Source: Brachynemurus nebulosus (taxonomy: Eukaryota > Arthropoda > Insecta > Neuroptera > Myrmeleontidae). Taken from it: a stretch of DNA of 64,000 nt. The stretch is taken from positions 46,712,954 through 46,776,953 of the forward strand of contig JAPWDM010000005.1 of the NCBI GenBank assembly GCA_035578155.1, in the 5' to 3' direction. The position numbers and the translations under genes are program-made. Under the pieces are notes generated by a model. The model saw only the letters and a program-made list of their open reading frames with translations. It was not told the DNA's origin and did no database searches. Below are positions 11,501 through 21,268 of the stretch, one piece after another. Numbering within the stretch: position 1 is the stretch's first letter; each line of letters begins with the position of its first letter.

Positions 11501-12962
11501 AACGGAGTACTGTAGTAAAACTGGAAGTGGACTTTAGTCGCTCAGAAACTTTATATGTATGTATTTTTGAATGATAATGACCTAAATTTTGAATAAATAA
11601 AGAATCCAAGTTTTTAAAATTACCGTCCTTTTGAACATAAGCACAATTTAAATAAATTATGAAACAATTTTTGATAAAATTAATTTTTGTAATATTTTGC
11701 TATTGATTTTTGCCATTTAATTTTTTTAATAATTTTATTAGTTTTAACATTAATTAAATTTATTTTATATTGTTTATTAATTTTAATTCATGATGAACTC
11801 AAATGTAACCGCTTTCAAGTTTAAAACTAAAAAATTATAGTAATTAAAAGAAATTATTAGTTTTGCTTCTATTCATATACACAAATTCCTAAACACCCCG
11901 GTTGACCGGAATTTTCTTTATTTTTAAATATAGGTACAGCTTTTTTAAGTTGTTGAGGTTATTTCCCAAGATTGATATAATTTACGTCATATGGTATGTC
12001 GACAGGAAAGAAGAAAAGAAAACACTTTACCAAAATCGACTTCATATTTCATAAGAAAAACAAAATCTTGATGTCATTACTTGAAAACGAGTAATCATAG
12101 AAAATTTTAAGAAGATATTTAAATTTAATTGAATTTTGAAGTTTGAAGGGGCACTATTCCATTCGTCTAGCTCATTTACGAGATTTCATTGCTGGAAATT
12201 TTATTAGGGACACCTATATACACATTCTAGATATTATAGTGATTCGCCTGATATTTACCTGATATCTCATTTAAGTATGTCTGTCGGGTGATAAATTGTG
12301 TACTTTTATGTTTTAACTAATGTTAACTTTGATAAATATATGAGCCCATTGAGATTACTTGGGAGCAAAATGGTTTTATTTCGTTTAATTAAGAAACTTA
12401 AATGTTTCTTGTTAGATTTTTTTTTTTGGTAACCAAACAGCAAAAAATGTTATTTATTTGTTATGATATAAGCCAATTTGTTTGCATTTTGTGTGCTTTG
12501 CGTTTTGTTTTGTTGAGCTTTCACAACAATATAAACAAGGACAAAGATGACATCGAAAAGTTTTCGACACAATGTGAATCGTGAGTTGTGTTTTAATCAC
12601 CAGGTGGTAAATATATAGCTTTATAGATGACAAAATTGTTATGAACACAATCTAAGCTTGAGTTATGAAACAAAATACAGAATTAGGGTGATTTTTAACT
12701 TGAAATAATAATTTTCGATGGATAAATCGGATTAATAATTTTTGTAAATTGCATTTAATTTTTAGAACTCAAGTTTTGCAAAAAGTGTAAGATCAAGACA
12801 AGACTGTAGGACAAAGACTGATTTTGTTCATCAATAATAACAGTAGTAGATACAACTGGGGGTAATCGATTGGTATAACCAGGAGCTTTATAGTTCTTTT
12901 AGTTTTTGAATTGTGATACAGATTTATACTTTTTTATACTATCAAAACTAATCAAATGCATC
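8563..12962. other. intronic sequence without a recognisable gene
   Basis: About 4.4 kb of AT-rich sif intron with homopolymer A tracts (for example around 8868-8889). No convincing ORF, repeat array or RNA gene was seen. Confidence 0.5.
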
Positions 12963-12975
12963 AATAAAAAACCTA
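12963..12975. repeat. target-site duplication, left, of the full-length retrotransposon
   Basis: AATAAAAAACCTA here is identical to 19868-19880, just after the poly(A) tail of the element. The first A residues of the right copy are ambiguous with the tail. Confidence 0.85.
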
Positions 12976-13675
12976 GGTGGTGAGGACACCTATAGCAGCT
13001 GCCCTTGGCACCCGTGAGGGATATTTATCCCCCATTTGTGTCAAGGAGGCTAAGGGTTCCAGGGGTAGTTTATGCGCAATACAGTAATCTTCGGATTCCA
13101 TTAGCCTCTGACTACTCAAGATCGGCACCGTTCCTTCTCGAGGTACCACCGTTTTCACAAAAGATGCCGGATCTAGAGGAGAAATCCTCGATCGTTCATT
13201 TATTAACCTTTTTTATTATTTCGTTTCGTTTTTATTGTTTTTTGTTTTCGTTATTTTTATTTCTTTTTGTTTCAGGTTTTCTTTTATCCTTTGTTTCTTT
13301 TGTTTTTGGTTTTGTTTTGTTTTCATTCTTCTTTGTTGTCCCAACTTCAAGTCATCATCGGGACCCACACTAGCTCGTGTGTGGCTTAGCGGCGTTGCCT
13401 GGAAAAGGGGATCCTGGTGACTGAGGGAAGCTGTTACTTGCGAGTACGGCGGAACAACACGTCACTTTGGCCCTGGCTTCAGGCATAGACCGTGGCTGCG
13501 GTTATGCACCGGCCGCAGTAAATTCGAGCGCCCCGGGGTCGTGCGTGTCACTGGGGCAATGGGCTTCGTCCCTAGGGCCCCTCATTCCCGTATCCCTGGC
13601 GTGGGAGTCCCACGTCCCTTATGAGGCTCCGTGGAGGGTGGGGAGCGGGGTGGGGGATTTTTTGTATAACAGTTT
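12976..13675 (+). promoter_or_regulatory. 5' UTR / internal promoter region of the retrotransposon
   Basis: 700 bp between the target-site duplication and the ORF1 start. LINEs of this type carry an internal promoter at their first bases; no TATA box precedes it. The region contains a T-rich tract (13200-13345) and GC-rich blocks; short open frames such as 13005-13373 show no recognisable protein. Confidence 0.6.
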
Positions 13676-15343
13676 ATGGGTACTGTAAATAATGTTTCTA
13701 CGGGCGAGTCCGGGCCCTTAAACACGGACGCGAACGCCGCTCCACCGCCGTCAACTGGTGGAAGCGAAGGTAGCGGGGCTTCTCCAATTACCCCAGCTAC
13801 ATCACCGAGTGTAGCCCCACCGCTATCTTGTGGTGCTACCAAACCTTCCGGGGGTAACCCTCCTCCGCCCAAAAAATCAAAAGGGAAACATCGTGGGCGT
13901 CCGATGAACTTGGACGCCCCAGGATCGCTAGTGAAAGAATTTGTAAGATTCTTAGTTTTAAAGCCGACGGAAGCGGACTTTAGTAAAATAAGTCCCTTCC
14001 AGCTGGCTAAATTAGTGAGTGAATATATCGGGCAGGTAAAGGATGCCAAACTATCGGGCAAAGGGTTGCTCGTGGAGGCATTCTCACCGGCACAATCCGT
14101 GAAAATTCAGCAGTTAAAAAGTTTAGGGCAGTACGCTATAGAGGTGACACCACATGGAGTATTAAACTACTCCAGAGGTGTCATCATGCATCCATCCCTG
14201 GCGTACTGCACTCCTGATGAGATAGTGTCGGAGATGTCTTCACAGGGGGTTATCGAAGCTAAGAGACTTAAATATAACAGGGGTAAATATCCCAATTCGC
14301 CCCTAATACTACTAACTTTTAATAAGACCACCTTACCAAGAGAGGTGGTCTTGGGTCTCTTCAGCAAAATCGACGTTCGCCCGTACATTCCGGCACCAAT
14401 GAGGTGCTTTAATTGTCAGAAGTACGGGCACGTTTCGCAAAGGTGTAACGTCGAGCAACAGATTTGCGTGTGCGGTAGGCCGTTGCATGAAGGACGGCCA
14501 TGTGACGAGCCAATAAAATGCGTAAATTGTGGGGGCAATCATTCTGCCAAATCGAGAAATTGCCCCATATTTAAACAGGAATCCGCAATTCAAGAGCTGA
14601 GAGCCCTGGAGAGGTTAACCTACCCAGAGGCAAGACGAAAGCTCTTAGGCAACACGCCTCGTCGCTCAGCTCTTGAGGGATATGCACGCGCTGTTGCGGC
14701 CCCCGCCCCTACAGCGGCTGTAAAGAACAACGAAATCTACGAAATAAAAGAAGCTATGCGTCAAATGCAATTAACGATGCAGACCATGCAAGAGAGCTTG
14801 ATGCGCTCAGTGGGTGTACCTATGTTTACACCCACCCCAGCCGCTGTTGTGTCAGCCAAGGTCCCTGAGACCAAGAGGGTGCTAACAACTACCCCTCAGG
14901 GACCTGTCGTAAAAACTGTGACGTCTTCACCAAAGACAAGACCGAAGTCATCACCGAAAAAATCACCGAAAAGTAGAAGACGTCACAGCGAGGGGGAGAA
15001 GGAGGTGGTAACACCAAGGTCCTCAAAAAAGGGACCCTCAACAACCACCTCGGAGGCAGAAACCATGCTGCCTCCACAATCGACGGTGCCACTGCCACAA
15101 CGACCAACGGCACCGTCCCGACCGGGCACACCCGAACGCCCGGTCACCCCCCTCCCGAGTCGCTCCACAACAACACAAGTGAGCGACTCGGACATGTCGA
15201 CCGCGTCGGTGCGGACAGGCGTCAAACGCCCTACGACCGACGCGTACACAAACACCTCGGCCACGGAGTCTGATAACTCCGATGCCGAGGTGCAAGTAGT
15301 TAAAAGAAAAAAAGGCTGGCCAAAGGGGAAACCTAGGAAGTAG
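13676..15343 (+). CDS. retrotransposon ORF1 (Gag-like nucleic-acid-binding protein)
   Basis: 555 residues. Order of parts: a Pro/Ser/Gly-rich low-complexity N-terminus (about 1-75, with a basic PKKSKGKHRGRP block), a conserved Gag core (about 80-240, RRM-like in related elements), a cysteine cluster (about 244-300), a short acidic/helical segment (about 300-375, QMQLTMQTMQESLM), and a long Ser/Thr/Pro/Lys-rich tail ending in the basic KRKKGWPKGKPRK, a likely nuclear-localisation signal. The knuckles are CFNCQKYGHVSQRC (C-X2-C-X4-H-X4-C from residue 244), CVCGRPLHEGRPC, and CVNCGGNHSAKSRNC. Such proteins coat the element RNA, act as chaperones and bring it to the nucleus. The stop lies 35 bp before ORF2, which is in another frame, so ORF2 is probably translated by reinitiation. 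The first ATG (13676) was taken as the start; it is preceded by the GC-rich 5' UTR. Confidence 0.92.
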   Translation: MGTVNNVSTGESGPLNTDANAAPPPSTGGSEGSGASPITPATSPSVAPPLSCGATKPSGGNPPPPKKSKGKHRGRPMNLDAPGSLVKEFVRFLVLKPTEADFSKISPFQLAKLVSEYIGQVKDAKLSGKGLLVEAFSPAQSVKIQQLKSLGQYAIEVTPHGVLNYSRGVIMHPSLAYCTPDEIVSEMSSQGVIEAKRLKYNRGKYPNSPLILLTFNKTTLPREVVLGLFSKIDVRPYIPAPMRCFNCQKYGHVSQRCNVEQQICVCGRPLHEGRPCDEPIKCVNCGGNHSAKSRNCPIFKQESAIQELRALERLTYPEARRKLLGNTPRRSALEGYARAVAAPAPTAAVKNNEIYEIKEAMRQMQLTMQTMQESLMRSVGVPMFTPTPAAVVSAKVPETKRVLTTTPQGPVVKTVTSSPKTRPKSSPKKSPKSRRRHSEGEKEVVTPRSSKKGPSTTTSEAETMLPPQSTVPLPQRPTAPSRPGTPERPVTPLPSRSTTTQVSDSDMSTASVRTGVKRPTTDAYTNTSATESDNSDAEVQVVKRKKGWPKGKPRK

Positions 15344-15378
15344 CCACACTTCCTAGAGCAACCCAAGTAGTAGCAAAA

Positions 15379-18300
15379 ATGGCTCTCATACAATGGAACT
15401 GTAATGGTGTAAAACATCATTACTGTGAATTGCAGATGCTTCTGGCTGAGCACACGCCTATGTGCGTGTGCCTTCAAGAGACACACTTAAAGCCGGCGGA
15501 ACAATTTTCAATAAGAAACTATCACATCCGCCGGCACAATGTACAGCCAGACATCCGGGCGAGGGGGGGTGTTGCCATCATCATTAAAGATGGCGTTCCG
15601 TTCCGGGACCATCCATTAAACACCACCCTACAAGCTATTGCAGTACAATTTTTAAAACCGCCCCAGTTCACAGTATGCTCGGTCTACCTACCAAACTTCG
15701 ACTGGAATGTCGAATCCCTGACCGAGCTTACCTTACAGTTACCACGTCCATTTTTGTTACTAGGAGATTTTAATGCTCACAGCCCCATGTGGGGCTGTAG
15801 CACAAGAGACGCCCGTGGAAGACTCATCGAACGTTTTCTAGATGAGTCTGAAACGGTCTTGTTGAATTCCGGTGAAGGTACTTTTATTAATGCAAGAACC
15901 GGTGAGTTGTCGGCTATCGACTTATCACTTGGCTCACCGGTCATGGCACACCGTTTTGAGTGGACGCTGGCGTCACACTCATACGGAAGTGACCATATAC
16001 CTATTATTTTAAATAGTACCATGCCGATGACTCCACAATCGTCTTCGCCGAGATGGCGTCTCCGTCAAGCTGACTGGGATATGTACGTTGATTCATTCCG
16101 TACACCCGAGCTGACTGGAGACGTAGAAGATGATGTGGAGCAAATGTCCTCCAGTGTCATTGAAGCAGCACATAAGAGTATACCTATGTCGTCCAACATT
16201 CCACCTAAACGTCGCTTACCATGGTGGAATGAAGTCGTGAGAGTAGCAGTTGCCGAGAAAAAGCGGGCGTACCACGAACTCAGACGTCGCCCCACGCAGG
16301 AAAATGTGATAGCCTACAAGCGTGCGCAAGCACGCTGTAAACGCACAATTAAAGAACAGAAAAGGCTATCATGGGAGCAATATGTTTCGGCCATTAATAC
16401 CTCAACAACAACCTCAGAGGTATGGAGAAGAGTGAGGGCCATTACAGGGAAATCCTCCCGTTCACCAATGCCCTCCCTTCTCGTCGTCGACGGTCGGAAC
16501 ATCACTGAACGCGCAGAAATAGCAAATTGCTTAGCTAAGCACTTTGAGCGCGTCAGTGGCTCCCAAAACTATGACCCGGACTTCCTGCGGATCAAGATCG
16601 AGCACGAACAAAACGATCTTGATTTTTTCTCAGATGAATCCCTCCAGTATAACCAACCGTTTTCTATGCAAGAATTACTGGAGGCGCTTCGGGGATCTGG
16701 GGACACCTCCCCTGGACCTGATGAGATCCCCTACGCCATGATCCGGAACCTGCCTTATCCTGGTAAGTGTAGGTTACTGGATCTTTACAACGAAATTTTT
16801 AGGCAAGGCGTTTACCCTCCGCAGTGGCGGGAAGCTACCATCATTCCGCTTCTGAAAGAGGGTAAAGATTCATCGCAACTATCTAGCTACCGTCCAATAT
16901 CCTTGACTTGCTGTTTCAGCAAGGTATTGGAAAAAATGGTGAACAACCGTCTCGTCTGGTGGCTGGAATCCCACAACCTTATACCTAAACATCAATGTGG
17001 GTTCCGCCGATACCATTCGACTACGGACCATCTTGTTCGCCTCGAGAATGCCATTCAAGACGCCTTTCTCCAACGAAAACACCTTGTGGCTGTGTTTTTC
17101 GATTTGGAGAAAGCTTATGATATGACCTGGAGGTATGGCATTCTCAAGAAGCTGCACGACTGGGGTTTAAGAGGTAACCTCCCTCAGTTCGTAAAAAGTT
17201 TTCTGACTGACCGTTCTTTTCGTGTCCGGGTAGGTGACACTGAGTCTGAGGCCCACTCCCAGGAGAATGGTGTTCCTCAAGGCTCCACCATTAGTGTCAC
17301 CTTGTTCTCCATCGCAGTCAGTCATATTGCAGCTTCAGCCCCAATTCGTCGTTGCTTGTACGTTGATGACCTCACAATTTTTTATGCAGCCGATTCCATT
17401 GAGGATATCCAACAACGGCTGCAACAAGGCATCAACGAAGTGGTGACTTCTGCAGAAGCTCTTGGTTTTCGATTTTCACCCCAAAAGACATCGGTGGTTC
17501 ACTTCTGCAGAAAGCGCAACGCACATCCGGAGCCTGTCCTCACCTTAAAAGGATCCAATCTCCAGTGCGTTGATAGCGTCAGGTTTCTAGGACTCATATT
17601 TGATAAACAACTTACGTGGCGCCCACACCTCCAAGCCTTAGCTGCGAGTTGTCGCAGGACAATCAACATGCTTAAGTGCTTGGCTGGTGCATCGTGGGGT
17701 GCGGGCCGGGAGTCGTTGCTTCGCCTGTATCAATCGCTAGTTCTGACTAGGATTGATTACGGCAGCATTGCTTACTCCTCCGCCCGGGCGTCTGCGCTTT
17801 TACTCCTAGATCCTGTTCACCATGCAGGCATACGACTGGCTACGGGAGCATTTCGAACGAGCCCTTCTATGAGCCTCTGCGTAGAGTCGGGTCTTCCTCC
17901 GCTGCGACTGAGACGTGAGCGTCTCTTGCTCAATTATGCGGCGGGGATATATGCAACACCTTCACATATAAACCACCCGACTCTATTCAGATACCGTTTA
18001 CAGGGGCTCTACGGTCGACGTCCCACCATAAGTCGACCAGTGGCCGTTCGAACGCAGGAGTTATTAGAGAGTCTGCACTTACAGTTCGCCAAGGTACTTC
18101 CCAAACGTCCTATGGAAGTACCTCCTTGGCTGATCCCTAACGTAAGGTGTCGTTTCGACCTGACTGGTCTCAACAAGGAGGAGACCAGTTCATTCGAATA
18201 TCGATCCCGCTTTTATGAGATCATTAGCGAACTTGACTCTCTCTGCATATACACAGATGGTTCGAAAACAGCTACGGGTGTTGGAAGTGCCATCGTCATT

Positions 18301-19041
18301 CGTGACGATCCTCACGCTTGGTCACTTCCTCCCCAGGCCACTGTGTATACTGCAGAATTATTTGCTATTCTGCAAGCCCTGCGATTCTGTCAAACATCCG
18401 AAGACAGCGCATTCCTCATTTGTTCCGACTCGTTGAGCGCGTTGCAAGCGATCTGCCACTCTCATACCATCGATCCACTGGTGCAGAACATCCGAACGTG
18501 TCTCTACATGCTCCGCCAAAAGTCTATCACCTTCTTTTGGATTCCCGGACATGTGGGGATACCTGGCAATGAACTCGCCGACCAGGCAGCACGTCATGCA
18601 GCCGAAGTCGGTGAGCCACAGGACATTGCCATTCGCCCAGAGGATCTGAGAGTGTGCATTAGATCGGCGATCGATCAGAAATGGCAACGTGAGTGGAACA
18701 ACCTCACGGCGAAGCTCAAACAGGTGAAACCTGAGGTCCGAAGAACTCCGGCACCTGTAAATCTGAGCCGGCGAGAGAGTGTGGCCCTGACGCGTTTACG
18801 CTTGGGCCACACGGCGTTAACACACCGTCATCTTCTCGCCGGTGAGGATCAGCCAAGGTGCGCCGCCTGCGGGACGGCGCTGACCGTGAGGCATATAGTT
18901 GAGGAATGTGTAACCTTTGCGCCATTGCGCCAGAGGTTGCAGCTCCCAGAAAGTGTAGCCGAAGCTCTTGCTTATGATGCTGCCTCTGAAAGAAAGATGC
19001 TTGAATTTCTCCGAAATTCGCATCTTCTTCAGAGGCTTTAG
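15379..19041 (+). CDS. retrotransposon ORF2 (endonuclease, reverse transcriptase, RNase H)
   Basis: 1220 residues. It opens MALIQWNCNG, the start of an apurinic-type endonuclease; catalytic landmarks are E34 (QETHLK), D130 and N132 (GDFNAH) and D205-H206 (SDHIPI). The reverse transcriptase follows (about 440-760): YRPISLT, FFDLEKAYD with D575, GVPQGS at 631, and the catalytic YVDD box at 661-664. A thumb-like region leads to an RNase H domain (about 953-1085) with IYTDGS (D960), TAELFAI (E), SDS and WIPGHVGIPGNELAD. Near the C-terminus is a Cys/His knuckle starting at C1161 (CAACGTALTVRHIVEEC). No stop, frameshift or missing catalytic residue was seen. The enzyme nicks target DNA and reverse-transcribes the element RNA from its 3' end. 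RNase H within ORF2 is typical of I-group LINEs. Confidence 0.96.
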   Translation: MALIQWNCNGVKHHYCELQMLLAEHTPMCVCLQETHLKPAEQFSIRNYHIRRHNVQPDIRARGGVAIIIKDGVPFRDHPLNTTLQAIAVQFLKPPQFTVCSVYLPNFDWNVESLTELTLQLPRPFLLLGDFNAHSPMWGCSTRDARGRLIERFLDESETVLLNSGEGTFINARTGELSAIDLSLGSPVMAHRFEWTLASHSYGSDHIPIILNSTMPMTPQSSSPRWRLRQADWDMYVDSFRTPELTGDVEDDVEQMSSSVIEAAHKSIPMSSNIPPKRRLPWWNEVVRVAVAEKKRAYHELRRRPTQENVIAYKRAQARCKRTIKEQKRLSWEQYVSAINTSTTTSEVWRRVRAITGKSSRSPMPSLLVVDGRNITERAEIANCLAKHFERVSGSQNYDPDFLRIKIEHEQNDLDFFSDESLQYNQPFSMQELLEALRGSGDTSPGPDEIPYAMIRNLPYPGKCRLLDLYNEIFRQGVYPPQWREATIIPLLKEGKDSSQLSSYRPISLTCCFSKVLEKMVNNRLVWWLESHNLIPKHQCGFRRYHSTTDHLVRLENAIQDAFLQRKHLVAVFFDLEKAYDMTWRYGILKKLHDWGLRGNLPQFVKSFLTDRSFRVRVGDTESEAHSQENGVPQGSTISVTLFSIAVSHIAASAPIRRCLYVDDLTIFYAADSIEDIQQRLQQGINEVVTSAEALGFRFSPQKTSVVHFCRKRNAHPEPVLTLKGSNLQCVDSVRFLGLIFDKQLTWRPHLQALAASCRRTINMLKCLAGASWGAGRESLLRLYQSLVLTRIDYGSIAYSSARASALLLLDPVHHAGIRLATGAFRTSPSMSLCVESGLPPLRLRRERLLLNYAAGIYATPSHINHPTLFRYRLQGLYGRRPTISRPVAVRTQELLESLHLQFAKVLPKRPMEVPPWLIPNVRCRFDLTGLNKEETSSFEYRSRFYEIISELDSLCIYTDGSKTATGVGSAIVIRDDPHAWSLPPQATVYTAELFAILQALRFCQTSEDSAFLICSDSLSALQAICHSHTIDPLVQNIRTCLYMLRQKSITFFWIPGHVGIPGNELADQAARHAAEVGEPQDIAIRPEDLRVCIRSAIDQKWQREWNNLTAKLKQVKPEVRRTPAPVNLSRRESVALTRLRLGHTALTHRHLLAGEDQPRCAACGTALTVRHIVEECVTFAPLRQRLQLPESVAEALAYDAASERKMLEFLRNSHLLQRL

Positions 19042-19842
19042 GGGCATTACATCTCTAAATTTTAGAAAGTCGTCTCTTTTTATCTCCCCCGACAGTAAAT
19101 TTTATTTCATTCAGCGATTTTAACTTATGTGTTTCAAAGATTTTTGTGTTCGTCTTATTTATTGACCATACCCTGTTCCAGCTGGTCTGGCAGGGTACTT
19201 TTAGTCTCTCGTTATGCCACTGAGGGCCTTTTACACCCTTAGTGGTACTGTTGTTATTTATACGTGTTGTTTTGTTGTTGTTATTTCTTTTTAACGATGT
19301 ACTACCGAGGGCCTTTTACACCCGAGGTGGTACATCATTTGTTCTTCCATCTGTGATATTTTGTTATGCCGCTGTAGGTCTGTTGTTATGGCTCTACAGC
19401 GGTATTGTTTTAACTCCTTATTGCTTCACTGGTCGGCTTGTGGCCTCCCAGTGAAGCAATAAGTTCTGTCTGTGATATATTTTTGTGATACTATTCTGTG
19501 ATATTTTGTGTTGTTCTAGTCAGGTTCCTCCACTCCGGGGCCGTTTGCACCTCGGAGGGAGTTCCAGCGATGGCTTCCAGGCCTTGGTGACCGGACGCTT
19601 TGTCTAGTACTTATCGTACCGTCACCAAGGACTGTCCGCTCTTCTTAAGCCCTGGGATGGCAGGGCCCATCGATGGATTTTATTATGTGTATGTTTTGTC
19701 CCTTGTCTATCGCATTTATGTGTTCCTGTCTGTTTTGTGTATGTTTTTATCTCTCGTTTTGGCGGCGCATGCCCTTAGTTGGCGATGCCGCCGGGTGCTG
19801 CTGACCGCGCCATCCACCGGCAGCAGTACCCCAATTTTAACT
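19042..19842 (+). other. 3' UTR of the retrotransposon: chain of about ten hairpins
   Basis: Consecutive inverted repeats, each pairing locally: 19169-19197 (TACCCTG/CAGGGTA), 19216-19246, 19296-19336 (11-bp stem), 19366-19405 (12), 19417-19463 (perfect 16), about 19522-19565 (CTCCGGGG/CCTCGGAG), 19582-19630 (perfect 10, CCTTGGTGAC), 19649-19666 (GCCCTG/CAGGGC), 19761-19792 (GGCGGC/GCCGCC) and 19793-19831 (11). Between some of them recurs (C)TGTGATAT. The last hairpin stands about ten bases before the poly(A). Most recur in the second copy at 25275-26726. The 3' end of LINE RNA is what the reverse transcriptase recognises, so a recognition or packaging role is a reasonable inference. An open frame at 19600-19872 is a by-product. 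Confidence 0.85.
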
Positions 19843-19867
19843 AAAAAAAAAAAAAAAAAAAAAAAAA

Positions 19868-19880
19868 AATAAAAAACCTA
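19868..19880. repeat. target-site duplication, right, of the full-length retrotransposon
   Basis: Identical 13-mer to 12963-12975, immediately after the A tail. Confidence 0.85.
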
Positions 19881-21268
19881 AATGAAAAAAAAGCTTTCCC
19901 TTAAATTTATTATTTTAAATATTCTTAAATTTATTGATTTTCCTGCCAGCAGATACATATTTGTATAGGCTAGCTTTACTCAAGATAACTTTACTTTTTC
20001 ATCCAAGAAACGAATCAAAAAGTAATAGATAGCACAACAGGTAGTTTGTCTTTTAAAATATAGATCTCACACTTTTTAATAGTTTAAATTTTTTTGTAAC
20101 ATTAATTGCTAACTTAATAATTTGACCCATATTGAAATTTATTGAAAATTATTTACGTTTTTTATTCGTCACTATAGTTAAATGAAACTTAGGTGTGTAC
20201 ACTATACTTCTATCAACATTGTATTATCGTTAACCGAAAACTGTTTATTTTTATGTCGCCTGAACCCAATCATAACGCTTGCCTTAAATTTTGATTTTTA
20301 AAACAAAATTATTTAAAAACATGAGATAATATAATGCAAAGAGCTGCTGGTAATTTTGAATTATAAACTAATTTTTAAAACCCTTTAGATATTGATTCTC
20401 GTTTCCATCCTATCACAAAAGCCAAAGGAGCCATGATGCTCCTGGCTACAGCAATCGGTTGCCGCCCAGCAGTCGCTGCAAGTCTTAATCCGAACAATTT
20501 CCTGACTCACCTGTATAGTGTAATAGTGGTGGTCGTGACACCTAGCGGTCGAATTTTGAATTAACGTTTTTTTTTACTAATTGTTAGTAAGAGTTGATCA
20601 TTCTCATATCGGCTATAACACCTAGTGGTCAGTTTTCGTAATGACAATGAGCCACCTAGCGGTTAGTAGCTTAACTATTATCTTTTGATAACTATTATCT
20701 TTTGTCCATTTTTGCTAACTTAAAATTTATCACTAACGCCACTTATGAATATTTGAGATAAAGTAAAAAATAATTGAATGGTGGGGTGAAGTCGCGAATT
20801 AGATATATGACTGCGAAAATGATGAACTGAAGTTAGTTGTTGTTTTAAGTCAGATTGAAAATGTAATTGACCCTTGTTTAGGCGGTTTTACATCAATAAC
20901 CGCAAACTATTCGCAAATAACTATTACGACATAATTGTTGTTTTATATTTTATTTATTTTAAATATTGACTTTTTTTGTTAACCAATGTAAAATGTTGTT
21001 TTGGAAATTTCTTTAAAATATTAAATAAAGTGATTTCGTGAAACACACATGGAAGTGTAATACTTTCAAAAGAACCTGCACCTTTGAACTATTATAGGCA
21101 TCCAATAGCGCTAATCTGTTTGGGACACTGTTGCACTAATTTAAGTAACGGTTTTGGGCGTCAATTTCAAGTATTTTAAATATAGTCAAAACCGCTCAAC
21201 TGTTACAATAGGTATGGACTTTTAAGATTATCAACGTTTGTAATAGTGTAAAATCATTTAACGCTTAC
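19881..21268. other. intronic sequence with a coding-like GC island and CACCTAGCGGT motifs
   Basis: Mostly AT-rich. The 20388-20550 stretch is GC-richer and open on the plus strand after a CCCTTTAG that looks like a splice acceptor; I do not recognise the peptide. Just beyond it the motif CACCTAG(C/T)GGT occurs three times (about 20540, 20622 and 20653). No complete gene can be supported. Confidence 0.45.
20388..20570 (+). pseudogene. unexplained coding-like segment (possible exon or protein fragment)
   Basis: On the plus strand the segment reads as an open frame of about 55 codons, beginning DIDSRFHPITKAKGAMM and continuing with a hydrophobic, small-residue-rich stretch (LLATAIGCRPAVAASLN) to a stop near 20565. 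It has much higher GC than its surroundings. Upstream is TTTTAAAACCCTTTAG, acceptor-like; no good plus-strand donor is evident. On the minus strand a consensus donor CAG/GTGAGT occurs within it (about 20515). It is not part of the recognised sif reading frame. It could be a decayed exon, a retrocopy remnant or chance. I do not know the family. Confidence 0.25.

Larger units (their letters stand above)
12976..19867 (+). mobile_element. full-length non-LTR (LINE) retrotransposon, apparently intact
   Basis: A complete element of about 6.9 kb: 5' UTR (12976-13675), ORF1 (13676-15343), ORF2 (15379-19041), structured 3' UTR (19042-19842) and poly(A) (from 19843). It is bounded by a perfect 13-bp duplication (12963-12975, 19868-19880), which proves target-primed insertion and fixes the 5' end at GGTGGTGAGGACACC. 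Both reading frames are open, so the insertion is likely recent and could still be active. Gene order and the endonuclease, reverse transcriptase and RNase H content of ORF2 fit the I-like group of LINEs (I, Loa, Nimb and relatives); I cannot assign the clade firmly without a tree. GC content is far above the host intron. It sits antisense to sif, so its own polyadenylation signals do not act on the host transcript. Confidence 0.93.
7241..21268 (-). other. sif: sif intron separating the two PH-domain exons
   Basis: Intron of 14,028 bp between donor GTAAGC (minus strand, 21268) and acceptor TTTTAG (7241), phase 0. About half of it is one complete non-LTR retrotransposon (12976-19867) in the opposite orientation to sif. 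No further sif coding sequence is needed between the exons, since the recognised protein continues directly from PCQ to VELE. Confidence 0.9.

Noticed and set aside
13582..15486. Several minus-strand open frames over ORF1
   Set aside because: They lie opposite the clear Gag-like ORF1 and reflect its GC-rich codon composition.
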